A stretch of 24,304 nt of DNA, taken from the NCBI GenBank assembly GCA_003194525.1, contig NBIV01000634.1:1-24304 (forward strand), written 5' to 3'. Numbering within the stretch: the first letter of the stretch is position 1; each line of letters begins with the position of its first letter. Made by a program: the position numbers and the translations under genes. This stretch comes from Gracilariopsis chorda (taxonomy: Eukaryota; Rhodophyta; Florideophyceae; Gracilariales; Gracilariaceae). Shown one piece after another: positions 1 to 8,202 of this stretch. The notes beneath the pieces were generated by a model, which was given only the letters and a program-made list of their open reading frames with translations, was not told the origin of the DNA and did no database searches.

Positions 1-993
1 TCCGCATCGGGATCTTGTAACGCAGCAAAAATGTCATCGTTTGGGTCCAGATGGAACTCATTGCCCGTATTCGCAGCATGGGCGTCTTCTGAACCGTCAA
101 AAATCTCTCGATCTTCACCTTGCCACCAACGTGTATCTGGGGCATTGCTCTGCGAAGAAGCTTGTGTGCTCCAAACTTCATGGTGCAATCCAGGGAGAGT
201 TGGTCGCATGTACGAGATTGGGAGTGCCTCGTAGTTTTCGGGCTCTGCGTAGTAGAGCTGTTCGCGATTTGATGTCGCGGGCTCCGAGTACCCAATGTAT
301 GCATGAGTTTGCTGCGGTATTTGGTGAACACTGTGAGACTCCGTGGCAGGCTGCGGTGTTGAATAGCTGCACATGCCTTCCTGGGTGGCATAACAGGCTG
401 AGCGGAGTTGTTTGAATCAAGGACATGGGTGTAAAAGACTGGACAGTCTGCTCTTGCTGCTCTTGGGGGAGAGCTGGAACTGTCTTTGTATTTGAATCAA
501 ACCTTGCTTTCCTTGTTGGCGTTCGATCTCGTCCTGTTGACGAATCCGTTGTTGCTCTTGCAAGGTTGGGTGAATTTGCTGCTGGCGCAAGAGAGCAGCA
601 TTTATAGCGGCACTCTGTGTTTGGTCCGCGTCATGCCAAAGATTTACTGCTGTTGCTGAAGCTGTGTGACGAAGCATCTATTTCACTCTCATATCGGTGT
701 GGAGCAGTTTGGCCAGCCTGTCTCGGAGGCTGTGCTCGCTGTTCGTTGCGACGGATAAACGCATAAGCGAAGGGAAACAGTCCGTGTGACGCCTATGGAG
801 TACCAAACCACTCCTCCATTTAAAGCTCCTCTCGCAATCAAAACAAAAGTACGGCTCTCACGGTATGCATGCGCATATGTCTCTTTCGGCCTTGTCTGCT
901 AGTAAAAGTTTTGTCACAACCTCTTCTGTGCAGGCGAGACGCTTGACCGCCGAGGAAGATCTTGGCGGCCGGAACTGTTTTGTTGGATGACAT
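1..993 (-). pseudogene. C2H2 zinc-finger protein ZF1, copy 1, frame-broken and cut by window edge
   Basis: Counterpart of the zinc-finger gene at 12861-13996. The start codon is at 991-993 and the 3' end lies left of base 1. Against copy 2 it has lost about a dozen single bases, nearly all in short homopolymers: C near 645, G near 675, C near 680, bases near 695, G near 775, two Cs near 855-865, C near 920, and two Gs near 970. No long frame survives. Only two Cys/His-rich islands and the Gln-rich segment can be followed by switching frames. At about 94 it keeps a C that copy 2 lacks, and there copy 1 has the more sensible frame, reading into an acidic tail. The pattern suggests consensus error at least as much as genuine pseudogenisation. 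Confidence 0.85.
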
Positions 994-1037
994 AGCGACG
1001 ATAAATGGAATGGAAACTCTTCTGATACGCGCGGCCG

Positions 1038-1080
1038 GATACTATGATAGTATCTCGAACGAAGTGGCCGGTTTATAAAA
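1038..1080 (-). promoter_or_regulatory. ZF1 core promoter, copy 1: TATA box and palindrome
   Basis: A TTTATAAA box lies at 1071-1080, about 80 bases upstream of the ZF1 start on the minus strand. A perfect dyad, GATACTA-TGA-TAGTATC, lies at 1038-1054 between the TATA box and the ATG, roughly where transcription would start. The same pair occurs at the other three zinc-finger promoters of the window. Its role as operator or initiator is inferred. Confidence 0.6.
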
Positions 1081-1159
1081 CTATGGCATGGTGGAGTGGG
1101 CGTCGTGCGTTCTAAACTGGCGAGACAATTCTTAAAGTTGACATACCCTTGGCAAACAG

Positions 1160-1172
1160 TACCAACGGTAAC
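1160..1172. promoter_or_regulatory. TACCAACGGTAAC motif upstream of ZF1, copy 1
   Basis: One of five occurrences per duplication unit of the core TACCAACGG or its complement. All lie roughly 100-180 bases upstream of gene starts (ZF1, ZF2, and the region between the ATPase and ankyrin genes). It marks the far end of the promoter homology shared by ZF1 and ZF2. A transcription-factor site is the likely explanation but is inferred. Confidence 0.4.
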
Positions 1173-2033
1173 GAAACGGAACAGAAAGATTCTAAAGCTA
1201 CGTACCGTTGTCATTTAAGATGGTGAGAAGTCACGGCTCAAAGTGTCTAGTACAGCAAGAGGAACGCGTGCGCCACGAGTTGGAAGGTGCATCACAGCAA
1301 CGACGGTATCGCCGTGGGCAAGCACGATGCATGGTCTGTCAACTTGTGCGAATCTGAGTGGCCGACGTGCCTCAACGGGACGCAATCTGCCAATGGTCAA
1401 TGTCTGCGGCATCGTCTGGCCGCGCCTGCAATGCGCGGACATTGTAGCCCGCCTGAAGAGAAAAGGCTCGCCGTCTTGTCACGCCGCTTCCCATAACCGC
1501 CCGCGCCACCTTCAAGCACAGCCATGCACGTAAAGTATTTCCACCTTGATTCCTGCTTCATAGCACCTAACCAGCGCGCATAACTCAACGTTCCATGCTT
1601 ATCTCACTCCATCGATGATGTTATCGATATCGTCCTTTGATTTCGATCTCTTTTCTTTAGCCATTTCTCACCCATTCCTACTTTGCTGTTGATTGGCTAC
1701 ATGTTGGAAAACAGTGCGATAAGCACGTTATATCGAACAACTCGCGCAACAACTCGCGCAGTTGCGGGTCACGCGAAGGGAAAACTGGTACTGTACCCCT
1801 GCGGCTCGGGACCAAAATTTGCCCTTCGCGTCCTCGTAGTCCGCATTCGTGCATGGATGTAACTCATACGTACAAACACACGCCCTGATAAGCACAACAC
1901 ACATTCAATGAACTGCCTTCCTTCCATCACCTCTCTATCCTATTCTGATTTCATCTTAGTAATCTCCACCCTTCACCCCCACACACACCCCGCTCTTCGA
2001 AAGGCTTGTTCACCAGCAGTTTCAGCTCCTCCA
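1173..2033. other. Stretch without a recognisable gene, copy 1
   Basis: Open frames on both strands are short and none resembles a known family. On the plus strand a 45-codon frame opens at 1220. On the minus strand a frame covers 1215-1442 and a 21-codon Lys/Asp-rich frame lies near 1600-1660. Visible structure: two direct copies of AACAACTCGCGC near 1737-1762 followed by a partial inverted copy, and two ATCGAT palindromes near 1610-1630. The bases just before 2034 are C/T-rich and probably 5' leader of the next gene. Confidence 0.5.
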
Positions 2034-2812
2034 ATGGAAGCCGCTTGCGACTTTTCGGCGCTCCACTGTCCCAGTACAAACCCCCCACCACCGTCCGCGG
2101 AGAAGACCGTAGTAAAAGGGTGGGAAATCGAACGCGACATCGTTGAAGACAATACACATCCTTGTTTCGACCATGGCTCAGCAAGTTATACTGTTCCTGC
2201 AGATGGCCTTTACAAAATCGTTGTCGAACTCATCCCCTTAGGTGGTCCAGCAATCTTCAACGACAACAATCAACGTCAAATCGTTCCCTACTCCCTCTGT
2301 CTACAAGAACCACCCAACGAACTGGACGATCAAATCATCCGTCGATACCACGACATAGGCAACAAACTTGCCAAAGTAGAGCACATCAAAGCCGGAACCA
2401 CCATATCCTGCATCCGCATGCCCAACGTTCCTGGCGATGAATGTATCCGCTTCAAAGTGGAATCATTCTTCGCAAGCGCAAACGTGACAAGAGAGAGCCC
2501 ATCAGAAAGGAGAAGAAGAATCGTAAAAGAATGCTGAGAAGACAAACCATGGCACATCATCTAACAACTCTCTCCTCCCATGGTAGCGGTGACGCCTCGC
2601 GTCTCCATGATTACTATCCCCATCCGCAACATCTTGGCGGCACTTCAGATAGTGATAGTGAGTGGGAAAAAGGATTCGAGAGTGATTCCACTTCGGATGA
2701 TCTACCTTCTAGTCGTCTTGCAAAGCCACTCATGATTTCTCGTCCTACAGGCTTAGACGATCTTAACCGCAGTGAGGTCTTCTTTGACATCAACGATGAA
2801 GTCGTTCCTTAA
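2034..2812 (+). pseudogene. Beta-rich nuclear-type protein, copy 1, one-base frameshift
   Basis: Same gene as the intact 259-residue frame at 15048-15827, starting at the matching ATG. Loss of one A near 2461 shifts the frame after about residue 142, so translation would run into 27 unrelated residues and stop at 2537. The original frame resumes and stays open to the original stop at 2812. Apart from this, three base changes separate it from copy 2, all changing an amino acid (Glu/Ala, Ile/Thr, Thr/Ala). A single break in an otherwise well kept frame could be recent damage or a sequencing error. Confidence 0.8.
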
Positions 2813-2892
2813 GTCATCTCCACCTTCGCACTCACTTACTTCTTCCGTCTAGTTCTCAGTTTCATCAATCAACGGTATTAATCAGCTATGCT

Positions 2893-3130
2893 CTACTTCT
2901 CTTGAACCCCTACTATTTTCAACGCCTGCATCTTGTCATAAATTCCTTCTACAGCTTGTCGCTGCCCTTCGTCGTTATCATCCTCTGCTGCAGCTGAAAC
3001 CGCAATTATTTCACTATCCATTACAACGCTGTGTCGAACCTCAGCGCACAATGCCGCATCTGCACGCAACAGTGGTCAGCCCCAATATCTCACGTAAACT
3101 TGTCATCTCATGAACCACTGAGTGCTGCAT
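2893..3130 (-). pseudogene. Small acidic protein remnant, copy 1
   Basis: On the minus strand a coherent frame ends with TAG at 2893-2895. It encodes about 55 residues with an acidic patch (AAAEDDNDEGQ) and a helical end (YDKMQALKIVGVQEK). A second frame one base out opens with an ATG at 3130 and reads about 24 residues (MQHSVVHEMTSLREILGLTT) into it. The one-base break is shared with copy 2, so it is old. It lies just downstream of the stop of the TFIIIC-like gene and on the same strand. It could be a separate small gene or the remnant of a longer tail. The family is not recognised. Confidence 0.35.
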
Positions 3131-3174
3131 AGAGCTTTGCGTATAGCCTTGTTTACCTGCTTCAACGCACCGCT

Positions 3175-5830
3175 TCAGAAAACAAAGTATTCATTGCAGA
3201 TTGCGCCAGTCATTTTGATATCCCCACCCTCCCTGTAGATCTGTACAAAGTTGAACGCCGCGTTCCGTCGCAAATTGGTCCATTCTGATATAGCATTTTT
3301 GTCGCACCCTCATTCTCACTGTCAAGCACTCGCATGTAAGCTTCAGTTACAAAGTGCAACAGGCGAAGGTGGTGCATATCTCTTCCAAATCGTGGCTAGT
3401 TTCCGTGTTTACAAGCAATGCTCTTCCGGTAGAACCCCTTTTCTGCCATTTCGCATATAATCGCTCCGAAAACGCAGCGCATACGTAACCATCTCGTTGC
3501 GATTCTGGATGGTTTTTCCCTTCCACAACGTATGAAGTCCGAATGGCCAATAACAGGCATAGAAGAGGATGCTTAGGCAACATTTTCATCGGATGAAGAT
3601 ATATCACTTTCCGTGTATCGACGGATGTTAACCCCTCCTCGACTAGAGCAATTCCCAACCAAATAAGGTAAGAGCGGCGAAATGTTCTTCCGCCATAATC
3701 GTTTCAGAAACTGAAAGGATCTACAGCGCTGCCCATCTGTTTCCATCCTCATTTGGTCTATGACTGAGCATGCGAACTCCATATCCGTATTCTTTGGTGC
3801 TTCCAAAAAAAAATCTTACTGAATCATGGGCACGTGCACCATCACCGACCGCCGTAGACACGATAACGTCCAACGCCCTTAAACGCAGTTTCACATCGGG
3901 CCGACCCCCAGCTATTCGAAGATGAGCCAAGCATTCAAAAATGCGAACCAGGGACTACGGTTTCCCAAGTCATCCTAAGCTTGGCACGGCACACTGCCAT
4001 TTCCGCAATCAAAGTAGCTCCAAGTGCCTGAAGCTTTTCTCTATCTATTTGGTGTTCGAATTCTGCACTATGGATTCAGTAATGTCTGCGGGTGCAAAAT
4101 TATCGGATTGCTTCTCATGGCCTTCACGTACACCGAGGAGATCATCGTTACTGTTCTTCGAACCTTCAGAATTAGGCTTTCTGGTTGTCTGCCTGGCTTA
4201 CAAAGAAATAAAGCGTCTTCTAGAGGAGTGAAATCTTGAACAAGAAACCCTCTGAAGTCGCTTTCTGAAAGAGCTCCCTTCCTCGGGCGAGGGCATCAAC
4301 TTCCTGTTTTTGTTTTCTTCACCTTCAAAGAGCAGTGCCCAGTTTGGCCTGAATACTTCTTGGTGGCATTTCTCTTTACTCAGACCACTTCTTACGGAGT
4401 TTGAAACTGTGGGTACCGCATTGAGGCTCCAACACGTAACGGGGATGTACCGATAGCACCCATTCCAGATCAGAAATTTGCTGTACTCATATCGCCAACT
4501 CCAATACAGCACAAACTGCTCAAATAAGCCGGGCATCAACCGGGTCCTCCAACTCAGCGCCTATATAGAGTGGTAAGGTGGACGCTCATGTCTATCAGAA
4601 AAGTTTGATCCTCTTCTACATGCGTCCGCGACTGGTCAAAGTAGAACAACGTGTTTTTCTATTCTGCTTGGAATTCCTAGAACTCCTGAAAAGTAGGCTC
4701 GGCTGCAGTGGTAGAAAGAAAAGCGATGGTGACATACAGCTTCCAATAACCGTTGTATAAAAAAGCATCCAACATACAATATCTGTGTTACCATCTTTCA
4801 TCTTGAAAGAAGGTCAGCAGCATCGAGATATTCTCTCCTCAACAAATCGAATCCCAATGATAATCTCCAGAAGAACTTGAATCGGTTTGAGTTTGCTCTG
4901 ACGAGCTGAGCTCCTTCTCTGAGCACGAATTTTACAATCTCTCATCATTTTTTCTACAACCACATATGCTTTTCTTGGAGATGTCGTTTTTCGATGTAAC
5001 TCGCTCATGATGTACGCCAACATGGAGTTGTCTGGGATGCGTTTCGTTAAAATTTCCAAGGTATCAGCTGCTTTCGAGTGCTTCCCGAGCTTTAAGACCC
5101 AAAATACATGTGCCGCAAAGCTCTTTCACGTCTTTGTTATTTGCGCCTCCGACAGCATTGGATGAATAATAGATCGCCTTCTCGTGATCGCCTTTTTCCG
5201 ATAACGCTGTATTTTTCAATCTTCGAGCTGAGAATAGTGTCAGTGCGTTGTTTGTACAACTCCATAAACGTAGCGTATTGCATGGTTTGGGAAAGAAGAG
5301 ACTTTCCCGAGCGTCGATTAATCAATAAAGCAAACTCCGCAATGGGCAGTGAGAACAAGCGTCTCAGCTGGTCAATTGCTCCGAAGTGGCATACTTGTTT
5401 GCCACTACCAGTCCAACAAAGTGGATGGGAGGGTCAGAAGCATAACTTTACTCACAGAACGAAGAAAGGTGCACTGAACTGGTGGTGGGCGCGATGCAAC
5501 TGCTGACGATGACCCCAGTTGATGGCGTGTTCTGTGCAAGGTTGCAGCTCACAGTCTGCTTCGGCTAGCACTGATGCACATAACGCTTGTCTTCCACACG
5601 AGTGAGGCACATACCAGGACAACCACAAAATATCTACACGTTTGTCCATCGCATTTTGAGGCTGCCTGGTTCATCTCAACAAGTCTTAAAAGCAAGGTTG
5701 GTATACCAGCTGTGTCGCATCATCGTCAGCTAAGGAGTAATCATCCAGAATGTCTTCTATTTGGTCCAGGTGGAACGCAAAGAGTTGTCGAGAGACGAAT
5801 CAAGAAGAAGGAAGTTCCGAATTGAGGTTG
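3175..5830 (-). pseudogene. TFIIIC TPR subunit-like gene (Tfc4/GTF3C3 type), copy 1, decayed
   Basis: Tfc4/GTF3C3 is the TPR-rich TFIIIC subunit that helps recruit TFIIIB to RNA polymerase III genes. On the minus strand, pieces in changing frames line up in the expected order. First comes an acidic start (DILDDYSLADDDATQLVYQP, near 5750). Then TPR-like helices (GDHEKAIYYSSNAV, then KAADTLEILTKRIPDNSMLA, about 5165-4960). Next is a linker helix (ARGRELFQKGDFRGFL, near 4280), then HDSVRFFLEAPKNTD near 3800. The C-terminal signature GRDMHHLRLLHFVTEAYMRVLD-like segment sits near 3330, and IYREGGDIKMTGAICNEYF ends at the stop, 3175-3177. Frames change at least six times and many changes are shared with copy 2. 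Undetected introns could explain some. The family call rests on remembered motif style, and another TPR protein is possible. Confidence 0.5.
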
Positions 5831-6259
5831 GGGGCGGCAAATTGGTCGGATGAACTATCCGAACTCTTTTCGAAAGAATCTGCATCCCGAACAATACGGT
5901 TAAGAGTAAAGGAGAATCAGGGACCAATCCTGGTTGCGACTGCGAAGACAACGAAAATGGTGGATGTTTTCATTCGTGTGCGCTGGTCGGCTGCTAGCGC
6001 AGAGAGGAGGGTGAAAGTGTCCGGGGTTCGATGCCTCCGATTTACTGAGAGGGCTGTGATGAGCGCTCTAGTGTTATCCACTACAATTCGGTCGTTCCAG
6101 AAACTTCATCAATCTCGGAGATGTGCGTTAACTGACTCGAAGTTCGATTCGGCAACCGAGAACAAAGGAACCTATCAGGCTGTGTCATTCTGAGAGAATC
6201 GTTTCTCGTGTTTGTCTTCTACAATGCACTGTTAACGCACTGCCCGAGAATGCACACAG
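5831..6259. other. Unassigned stretch between the TFIIIC-like and ZF2 remnants, copy 1
   Basis: A plus-strand frame runs through here to 6193, rich in Arg, Ser and Val, with no family resemblance. The minus strand has only short frames. The plus frame is also open in copy 2, ending a few codons earlier through a base change. It may be the promoter and leader of the minus-strand TFIIIC-like gene read backwards. No repeat or RNA structure was noticed. Confidence 0.35.
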
Positions 6260-6756
6260 ACAAGAAGCCCGACGGAGTTCATCTTCCTTGTTGTTACACG
6301 TAGCCAGCCGGCGTGATATCCGCAGTGTTAAGACATGAAATCAAATTATGAGGCTGAGCTACATAGCGACGGTAATGTCGGCGTCAACGACTGTACCAGG
6401 TGGAACATTCTACATATCACCGTCCTCTCTCTTAACCGGGAAGAAGCGAGTGTGATGACGCTTAGTGACGATAATGTAGGTGATTTTTGGTCGCATATCC
6501 CTGCACGCATACGCGAAGAGGAATAGTCCGTGCGACGCCTATGGGCACGTTCATTCGATACGAAACCACTCCTCCATTTCAAGCTCCTCCCACAATCAAA
6601 ACAAAAGTACGGCTCCTCACCGGTGTGGATGCGCATATGTACGTTTCGGTTCGATATACTAGTAAAGGTTTTCTGACAACCCTCTTCTGTGCAGCGGTAA
6701 CGCTTGTCCACCTCCGAAGATCTTGGCGGCCCGGGAACTGTTTTGTTGGATGACAT
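6260..6756 (-). pseudogene. ZF2: zinc-finger N-terminus joined to an Argonaute PIWI fragment, copy 1
   Basis: The ATG at 6754-6756 begins with the same residues as ZF1 (MSSNKTVPGPPRSS). Finger 1 is complete (C-x4-C-x12-H-x3-H), the TGEEPY linker follows, and finger 2 keeps its two cysteines but its second histidine is Arg. After about residue 75 the sequence leaves ZF1 and matches the late PIWI domain of Argonaute: PKITYIIVTKRHHTRFFP (KRHHTR codons at 6446-6463), then NVPPGTVVDADIT and ASEFDFMS, running to about 6265. Relative to copy 2 a G is missing near 6525, so here the zinc-finger frame does not enter the PIWI frame but reads 136 codons to 6346. PIWI is the catalytic domain of small-RNA-guided silencing. 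This piece lacks most of it, including the catalytic aspartates. Confidence 0.85.
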
Positions 6757-6796
6757 AGCGACGATGAATTGAAACTCTTTTGATACGCGCGGCGGG

Positions 6797-6840
6797 GATA
6801 CTATGATAGTATCTCGAACGAAGTGGGCGGATATATAAAA
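6797..6840 (-). promoter_or_regulatory. ZF2 core promoter, copy 1: TATA box and palindrome
   Basis: The palindrome GATACTATGATAGTATC is at 6797-6813 and an ATATATAAAA box at 6831-6840, at the same spacing from the start codon as in ZF1. About 180 bases of promoter are shared with ZF1, so the promoter was duplicated together with the finger exon. Confidence 0.6.
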
Positions 6841-6905
6841 CTATGGTAGTGATGGAGTGGGACGTCGTGCGTTCTAACTGGCGGGCAATTCTTACAGTTT
6901 GCCAC

Positions 6906-6936
6906 ACCGTTGGTAAACGGTAGGTCTACCAACGGT
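6906..6936. repeat. ACCGTTGGTA / TACCAACGGT inverted repeat, copy 1
   Basis: Perfect 10-base arms at 6906-6915 and 6927-6936 separated by 11 bases, about 150-180 bases upstream of the ZF2 start. The core is the one found singly upstream of ZF1 and again as an inverted pair near 9703-9748. A dimeric transcription-factor site is plausible. Confidence 0.55.
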
Positions 6937-6942
6937 AACAAA

Positions 6943-7161
6943 ATGGTGTTTCTAGGCACGCAGAAGATGATTTATCCAAACGCATGCCTGCGAGTGACAC
7001 GTTGCAGACCTCGGCGACTTGCCTTTGACGATGGTTCATCGCGGCAAGCCGCCGTCGAAGCTCAAGGGTCTGACCATCACTCGCAGCTCCTCACTCGTCT
7101 GCTCCGCCAAAGTTTTTACTGCTCACCCCCCCGAAACCATAAGGCTGGGATTTACGGATAG
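6943..7161 (+). CDS. Hypothetical short ORF, copy 1
   Basis: An ATG at 6943, just after the inverted repeat, opens a 72-codon frame, Arg-rich in its middle, closing with TAG at 7161. The frame is kept in copy 2 (19959-20177). A competing frame on the same strand (GKPPSKLKGLTITRSSSLVC and onward, about 7020-7245) also looks protein-like but contains a TAG. No family is recognised and the region could equally be non-coding or a remnant. Confidence 0.2.
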   Translation: MVFLGTQKMIYPNACLRVTRCRPRRLAFDDGSSRQAAVEAQGSDHHSQLLTRLLRQSFYCSPPRNHKAGIYG

Positions 7162-7294
7162 CTTTTTAGCCCACTAACGGACATCGGGTTCTTTACCTGA
7201 TGGCCTGGCTGCTCGTCGTTACCGAGAGCCACTTTTACACCAAACAATAAATATTGCTCAAGGAGCAGAAGGAGTGAAGGATGACAGAACAGAA

Positions 7295-7594
7295 AGGGGA
7301 CGGAGTTCATCTTCGTTGTTGTTACACATAGCCAGCAGGCGTGATCGCCGCAGTGTGAAGACATGAAATGAAATTGTGATGGTGCGGTACCAGCTACGGT
7401 ATTGTCAGTATCAACGACTGTATCATACCAGGTGGAACATTGCTCGACCTATCCCCTTCCTCTCCCTTAGCCGGGAAAAAGCGAGAAAAGCGAGTGTGAT
7501 GACGCTTAGTGACGATAATGTAGGTGATTCTGGGTCACATATCCCTGCCGATATCCACACAAGCCCGTCGAATACCAGTCACTTCTTCTTGCAT
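7295..7594 (-). pseudogene. Argonaute PIWI fragment, minus strand, copy 1
   Basis: Reading from 7594 leftward the sequence begins MQEEVTGIRRACVDIGRDM, hits a TGA, then continues in the same frame with ITYIIVTKRHHTR (codons at 7490-7507). After a frame change it continues with NVPPG-like residues and, from 7364, SSHCGDHACW, which matches the SHAG segment of Argonaute in degraded form. It starts abruptly at 7594 against a piece of the PF09818 gene running the other way. It is an inverted relative of 7990-8200. It has no start region and no intact catalytic site, so it is a relic. Confidence 0.8.
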
Positions 7595-7598
7595 GTAA

Positions 7599-8200
7599 AT
7601 TCGAGCAGAAGATGGCCACGGTGTTACGGGAGTTGATGTTACCCCCTTCATCAACAACCTTCCATTTGGAAAGGTGCCAATCAGTTTTTCTACAGTCTAT
7701 CTGAGTCGACCTCACAAGCTGCAAACATCATAGAAGAATCAGAGGCGGGCGCCAGAGTTCTCTTCATTGACGAAGACCTTGCTGCTACTAATTTTATGAT
7801 TACGAGAGATCGTCAGGGCTTGCAGTTCTCTGCGCCTCACTGGCAAACGCGACGAAAGGAGATGGTTTCAGGAATTGGAGAATTGTTCAAAGCAGATTAC
7901 AGGGTGTGGTATGACAAATTCAAGGGAACGATGCGTGCGAGGAAGATTATCGTGTTCCGTGATGGTGTTTCTGAAGGTCCGTTGCAGGAAGTGATGCAAG
8001 AAGAAGTGGCTGGTATTCGACGGGTTTTTATGGACATCGGCAGGGATATGCGACCAAACATCCCCTTCAGTTTCGTCAATAAGCGTCATCAAACTCGCTT
8101 CATCCCATTTAAGAGAGAGGAAGGTGAATAGGTCGAGCAATGTTTCACATGGTACAGTCTTTGATACTGACATTACGGTCGCTGTGTAGCGCAGCCTTAT
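7599..8200 (+). pseudogene. Chimera: middle of PF09818 ABC-class ATPase fused to Argonaute PIWI, copy 1
   Basis: Bases 7599-7830 encode the centre of a PF09818-type ATPase: IRAEDGHGVTGVDVTPFINN, LPFGK, STSQAANI, then the Walker B-like VLFIDED (7757-7777) and ATNFMI. One frame change (near 7690) separates the first half from the second. Without a further break the frame becomes Argonaute PIWI: RKEMVSGIGELF, KIIVFRDGVSEG (the conserved catalytic-type Asp in RDG at 7961-7963), MQEEVAGIRR and KRHQTRF (8081-8101). A TAG at 8129-8131 ends this frame, and GTVFDTDITVAV follows one frame out to 8189. The ATPase-PIWI frame is open in both copies. The 5' part of the same ATPase lies on the opposite strand from 8203, which points to an inversion. 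Confidence 0.85.
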
Positions 8201-8202
8201 CA

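Noticed and set aside
1220..1357. Plus-strand frame with RRYRRGQARCMVC resembling the Cys-rich end of piggyBac-type transposases
   Set aside because: Only two cysteines are in place, the frame stops after 45 codons, and no transposase core or terminal repeats are nearby.
7599..7700. GVDVTP read as the catalytic DVTHP motif of Argonaute
   Set aside because: The flanking residues (AEDG before, FINNLPFG, STSQAANI, LFIDED, ATNFMI after) follow the PF09818 ATPase pattern. Argonaute sequence begins only after about 7835.
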